From Dehalococcoidia bacterium UBA1123 (GTDB lineage: Bacteria > Chloroflexota > Dehalococcoidia > Lucifugimonadales > UBA1123), in assembly GCA_002313895.1 (NCBI GenBank), contig DCAW01000013.1:464-17527 (forward strand): DNA of 17,064 nucleotides. The letters are read 5' to 3'. A program made the translations under genes and the position numbers. Within the stretch, counting starts at the first letter, position 1; each line of letters opens with the position of its first letter. Shown in pieces: positions 14,021 through 17,064 of this stretch. Under the pieces are notes generated by a model. It did not search any database. It had not been told where the DNA came from and worked only from the letters and a program-made list of their open reading frames with translations.

Positions 14021-15583
14021 TCAGGGCACGTAAGGATATATTGGCGGACCCAGTTGCGTGTCGAGCATATCCTGCGCCATGTCCACGAAGTCGCAGAGCA
14101 GCGACCGGGTGTTCCGAGGGTCGATGATATCGATTCCGTGCAAACCTTCGCCTCCGGTGGCCTCCGCCGTCCTAAAGGGCGACGCCATCGCATTCAGCCT
14201 CGCTTCAATTTCCTGACGGCGCGCTTCTGGGTCGTCCGAAGTGGCGATGTCTCTTCGATACGCCGCCGAAACGCCGCCTTCGATGTGCATAGACCCCCAC
14301 TTGCCGGACGGCCATGCGTAGCGATGGTACATGCCTGTGGGGCGGTGGTGCGTCTGTCCGGCAACACCGTAAGCTTGCTTCATGTAAAAGCTTATCCAGG
14401 GACTCTGACTCCGGCACTGCGCTGCGACCATCCTTGCGCCCGCTCTCACGATGCCTGCGTTCTGTGCGTCCATGCCCACCATGAAACCAGGCTCGTCCAC
14501 GAAAGAGACCACAGGCAGGTGGAAGGTATCGCACAGGCTCCAGAGGCGCATCGCCTTTTCGCCTGCCGCGCCGTCGGTTGAACCTCCCAAGTGGTTGGGA
14601 TTGTTGATCATTACGCCGATAGGATACCCATTGGCGCGAGCCAGCCCTGTGATGCGCGCTCTGCCGTGGTGAGGAGCTATTTCGAAGAACGAATCCCTGT
14701 CTAGGACATGCTCGAGTATCTTGCGTGGGTCGTAGCTTCTCCTCGGGTTTCTGGGGATGATAGACAACAACCCTTCGTCGCGTCGATCCGGGTCGTCGTC
14801 GGTCTCGATCCGTTCAGGCTTCTTCCAAACGTTCGACGGCATGAAGCTCAGAAACTTCCGAATCATCTCGAAGGCTTCTTCTTCCGAGTCAGCCAGATTG
14901 TCGATGACGCCGGCTGTAAAGACCTGGCTGCGGTGGTCGCCAAGTTCCTCTTTTGTAATGTTGTAACCTAGAGCCGCCTTCACAACGGGCGGACCTCCCG
15001 CGAACACCTGACTGGTGTCCTTCACCATGACGTTGAAGTGGCACAAACACGCCTCGATAGCGGGAAGGCCAGCTACAGAACCCATGACGGCGGACACCAC
15101 CGGCACTTGATTCAGCAGGTCCACGGCAAGAGAAGTCCCAGGGCTGTCAGGGAGATAGGTCCTGCCCAACTGTTCGAATGTCCTGACGCTGCCTCCGACG
15201 GCGTCCAGAAGTCTGACCAGGGGCAGCCTCCACTGCGTGGCGTATTTTAGAGCGCTCGGCTTGCTGCCGTGGCCTCGCTCTCCGGCCCCGCCGCGCACCG
15301 TGAAGTCGCCTCCATCGAGAAGCACGCGAAGCCCATTGATTTTCGATGTACCGATTACCCTTGGGTAGGGGAGGAAATCGACCAACTCATTATTCTCGTA
15401 GGTGGCGCTGCCAGCCAACGCCGACAACTCCTTGAACGAACCAGGGTCCGCCAGGGCATAGACCCGCTCCCTCACTGTGAGCTTGCCATTTTCATGCTGG
15501 CGGGAGACGCCCACCTCTCCCCCCATTTTGCTTGCCATCTCCAGCCGTATGTTCAGTTCGTCTATCTCTTTTTGCCATACCAT
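14021..15583 (-). CDS. Acyl-CoA carboxylase carboxyltransferase subunit (PccB/AccD-type)
   Basis: The 520-residue product is the usual length for a stand-alone carboxyltransferase beta chain. N-lobe: KLTVRERVYALADPGSF (34-50), the CoA-side loop GGDFTVRGGAGERGHGSK (91-108), GSVAGLPAIEACLC (168-181) and KDTSQVFAGGPPVVKAALGY (188-207). C-lobe: NNPNHLGGSTDGAAGEKAMR (327-346), FVDEPGFMVGMDAQ (361-374) and SMHIEGGVSAAYRRDI (431-446). This chain moves CO2 from carboxybiotin to an acyl-CoA. The ATG at 15583 follows AGGAGA (15597-15592) at an 8-base gap. It is encoded upstream of, and in the same direction as, the fusion that already has its own carboxyltransferase. It might borrow the fusion's biotin domain, giving the cell two acyl-CoA specificities, or rely on a carboxylase elsewhere. 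A perfect palindrome sits 33 bases upstream of its start. Confidence 0.92.
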   Translation of the reverse strand: MVWQKEIDELNIRLEMASKMGGEVGVSRQHENGKLTVRERVYALADPGSFKELSALAGSATYENNELVDFLPYPRVIGTSKINGLRVLLDGGDFTVRGGAGERGHGSKPSALKYATQWRLPLVRLLDAVGGSVRTFEQLGRTYLPDSPGTSLAVDLLNQVPVVSAVMGSVAGLPAIEACLCHFNVMVKDTSQVFAGGPPVVKAALGYNITKEELGDHRSQVFTAGVIDNLADSEEEAFEMIRKFLSFMPSNVWKKPERIETDDDPDRRDEGLLSIIPRNPRRSYDPRKILEHVLDRDSFFEIAPHHGRARITGLARANGYPIGVMINNPNHLGGSTDGAAGEKAMRLWSLCDTFHLPVVSFVDEPGFMVGMDAQNAGIVRAGARMVAAQCRSQSPWISFYMKQAYGVAGQTHHRPTGMYHRYAWPSGKWGSMHIEGGVSAAYRRDIATSDDPEARRQEIEARLNAMASPFRTAEATGGEGLHGIDIIDPRNTRSLLCDFVDMAQDMLDTQLGPPIYPYVP

Positions 15584-15615
15584 GACAGTGCTCTCCTAAT
15601 ATCGAGTATTCCTAG

Positions 15616-15635
15616 GACCGTATCGGGATACGGTC
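15616..15635. promoter_or_regulatory. Operator-like perfect palindrome
   Basis: GACCGTATCGGGATACGGTC has 9-base perfect arms around a 2-base centre. It lies 33 bases upstream of the carboxyltransferase ATG, inside the promoter zone, in the intergenic space shared with the divergent regulator gene. A CCTAGG palindrome (15611-15616) abuts it. The geometry fits a dimeric helix-turn-helix repressor (TetR or GntR type) rather than a terminator, since no T-run follows. The cognate regulator is not obvious in this window. Confidence 0.6.
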
Positions 15636-15710
15636 ACGAAGTCTATTCAGTGGTTCCCAGCAACTTTATAGCTTTTGGTGATGTTGGACAACCAGTGGCG
15701 ACGCCTGACT

Positions 15711-15740
15711 AGGAGGGCGTCGTTGGCTTCGGCGTATAAT
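15711..15740 (+). promoter_or_regulatory. Competing start signals of the regulator gene: AGGAGG-TTG versus TATAAT-ATG
   Basis: AGGAGG (15711-15716) is 6 bases before TTG 15723, which is in frame. A perfect TATAAT (15735-15740) ends 7 bases before ATG 15747, so a transcript starting there would begin exactly at the ATG (leaderless). No -35 box lies 16-18 bases upstream of TATAAT. The ribosome site plus TTG is the simpler choice, and TATAAT may then just be codons for Tyr-Asn. Confidence 0.4.
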
Positions 15741-17018
15741 TCGGCCATGATTGATCCGCCAGAACATACGGTCGCTGGAATCCCGCTGCTTGAGACCAAG
15801 CTCTACGCTCCGAAGTGGCGTCCCAGCCTAGTGTCGCGTCCGAGGTTGATCGAGCGCAAGCTGACTCTCATTTCAGCGCCGGCTCGTTCGGGCAAGACCA
15901 CTCTGCTGTCTGAATGGATGGCGGCTGCCCAGGCTAGCGAACGGCCCGCGGCTTGGATCTCGCTTGATCAGAGCGACAATGACCCCACGCTCTTCTGAGC
16001 CTACTTCATTACCGCGTTGCAAAAAGTCCAGACCGAGGTCGACGAGAGCGCGTTGTCCATGCTGCGTTCGCCTCAACCGGCTCCGATTGAGCTGATCTTG
16101 ACGACCTTGATTAATGAGATCAGGGCGTATGAGGAAGGCTTCGATCTGATCCTCGACGACTACCACATTATCGACGCCCGACCCATACACAGCGCCATCA
16201 CATTTTTGCTAGACCACCTGCCGCCCCATACGCTCCTGATTATTGCCGGACGCTCCGACCCGCCGCTGCCCCTAAGTCGCCTGCGTGATGGCGGCGAACT
16301 TACCGAGATTCGAGTTTCCGACCTGCGCTTCACCCCTGACGAGGCGGCGGTTTTCCTCAACGAAGTCATGAATCTCGGACTGTCGGCAGATGACGTAGCA
16401 TCCCTGGAGACAAGGACCGAAGGCTGGATCGCGGGTCTCCAGTTGGCAGCGCTTTCGATGCAGGGCAGGGACGACGTTGCCGCGTTCATATCAGCCTTCG
16501 CGGGCGACGACCGCTACGTCGTGGATTATCTGGTCGAAGAGGTTCGCCAGCGTCAGCCCGAATGGGTCAGGAACTTCTTGCTGCAAACGTCCATTCTCGA
16601 CAGGCTCAGCGGCCCACTGTGCGACGCTGTCACCAGCGGGGAAGATAGCCAAGGGCGACGTTGGCGGTTCTGGGGCGAGGCAACTTGTTTGTGGTCCCGC
16701 TGGATGACAAACGTTAGTGGTATCGTTATCATCACCTATTCGCAGATGTTCTCCAGGCGCATTCGATGGAGGAGCAGCCCGATAGAGCGCCCATCCTGCA
16801 TCGGCGGGCAAGCAAGTGGCATGAGGAGAACGGCGCGCCGGCTGATGCGGTCCGCCATGCACTGGCCGCCGAAGATTTCGAGCGGGCGGCGGGACTGATC
16901 GAGCTGGCTTGGCCTGCGATAAATAGGGGTTACGAGTATGCCACCTGGCCCGGCTGGGTGAAGTCGCTCCCGGACGAGATTGTGCGCGTCAGGCCTGTGC
17001 TAAGCGTTGGGTATGCCT
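15723..17018 (+). pseudogene. Broken MalT-like LuxR-family regulator (two stops, frameshift, truncated)
   Basis: The gene begins GIPLLETKLYAPKWRPSLVS, then has a P-loop (ISAPARSGKTTLL) and a Walker B-like LILDDYH, the STAND-type ATPase layout of MalT-like regulators. These normally end in tandem helical repeats and a LuxR DNA-binding domain. TGA at 15996-15998 falls between LF and AYFITALQ, where relatives have Trp (TGG). The same frame then stays open through HLPPHTLLIIAGRSDPPLPL and on to GEDSQ. Near 16650-16652 one base is lost. The next frame reads GNLFVVPLDDKR, TAG (16715-16717), then WYRYHHLFADVLQAHS, and continues to RVRPVLSVGYA. Homology stops near 17018, well before the LuxR domain, where transposase-like coding begins. 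The gene was divergent from the carboxyltransferase gene, so it may once have regulated it. Confidence 0.85.
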
Positions 17019-17021
17019 TAG

Positions 17022-17063
17022 ACCAACGGCAAACTAGAGAGGTATCACCGGACCATTAAACTT
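17022..17063 (+). mobile_element. Start of a DDE-type transposase fragment (IS remnant)
   Basis: In frame after a TAG at 17019-17021, the last bases read TNGKLERYHRTIKL. This matches the NGKxERxHRTxK motif around the third catalytic residue (Glu) of rve-type DDE transposases such as the IS3 and IS481 families. The usual upstream catalytic domain is absent, so this is either a 5'-truncated remnant or an insertion whose junction lies here. Only 14 residues are visible and the element continues beyond the window. Confidence 0.5.
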
Positions 17064-17064
17064 G

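Noticed and set aside
13927..14193. Leftward open frame with the phrase CHAEWSEASSR
   Set aside because: It is the out-of-frame end of the carboxyltransferase gene running into the palindromic repeat; repeats of this type give such spurious peptides.
1..17064. CRISPR array, tRNA, rRNA, riboswitch or phage module
   Set aside because: No regularly spaced repeats, cloverleaf, conserved rRNA segment, known riboswitch core or phage structural gene was recognised by eye.

Overview
The window looks like a piece of a free-living, metabolically versatile Chloroflexota-type genome. A marine SAR202 or Dehalococcoidia-like lineage is my best guess, from gene content alone: a GFTLIE prepilin, a MalT-like regulator, paired class III CoA-transferases, odd amidohydrolases and acyl-CoA carboxylases. 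No rRNA, tRNA, CRISPR array or phage module was seen, and no marker gene fixes the taxonomy.

Layout, left to right. (1) 1-45 is a strong hairpin. (2) 97-809 (-) is a type IV prepilin-like gene broken by an in-frame stop and a frameshift; three CGGGTGA repeats lie upstream of it. (3) 1034-1924 (-) is a substrate-binding-protein-like gene with no signal peptide. Its promoter lies back to back with that of (4), a rightward block at 2171-7771: HpcH/HpaI aldolase, acyl-CoA dehydrogenase-like flavoprotein, D-aminoacylase-like amidohydrolase, an unrecognised 256-residue protein, and an amidohydrolase_2 protein. (5) 7956-10381 (+) holds two translationally coupled class III CoA-transferases. (6) Converging on them is a leftward pair: a single-chain biotin carboxylase-BCCP-carboxyltransferase of 1145 residues (10413-13850) and, upstream of it, a separate carboxyltransferase (14021-15583). 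An imperfect palindromic repeat lies between these two. (7) Upstream of the separate carboxyltransferase is a perfect 9-bp-arm palindrome, and divergent from it is a MalT-like regulator (15723-17018) with two nonsense codons and a frameshift. That gene is cut off by what looks like the start of a transposase fragment (17022-17063), which runs out of the window.

How the parts may work together (inference). CoA-transferases activate an organic acid, the flavoprotein acts on the acyl-CoA, the carboxylase adds CO2, and the aldolase cleaves the product; the two amidohydrolases would release the acid from an amide or lactone precursor. The order dehydrogenate, carboxylate, then cleave resembles the leucine (methylcrotonyl-CoA) and acyclic terpene routes, but no enoyl-CoA hydratase is present and the substrate is unknown. 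Several enzymes lack a catalytic or metal-binding residue their families normally keep, so the block may do unusual chemistry. The core is intact while the genes at both edges are decaying.
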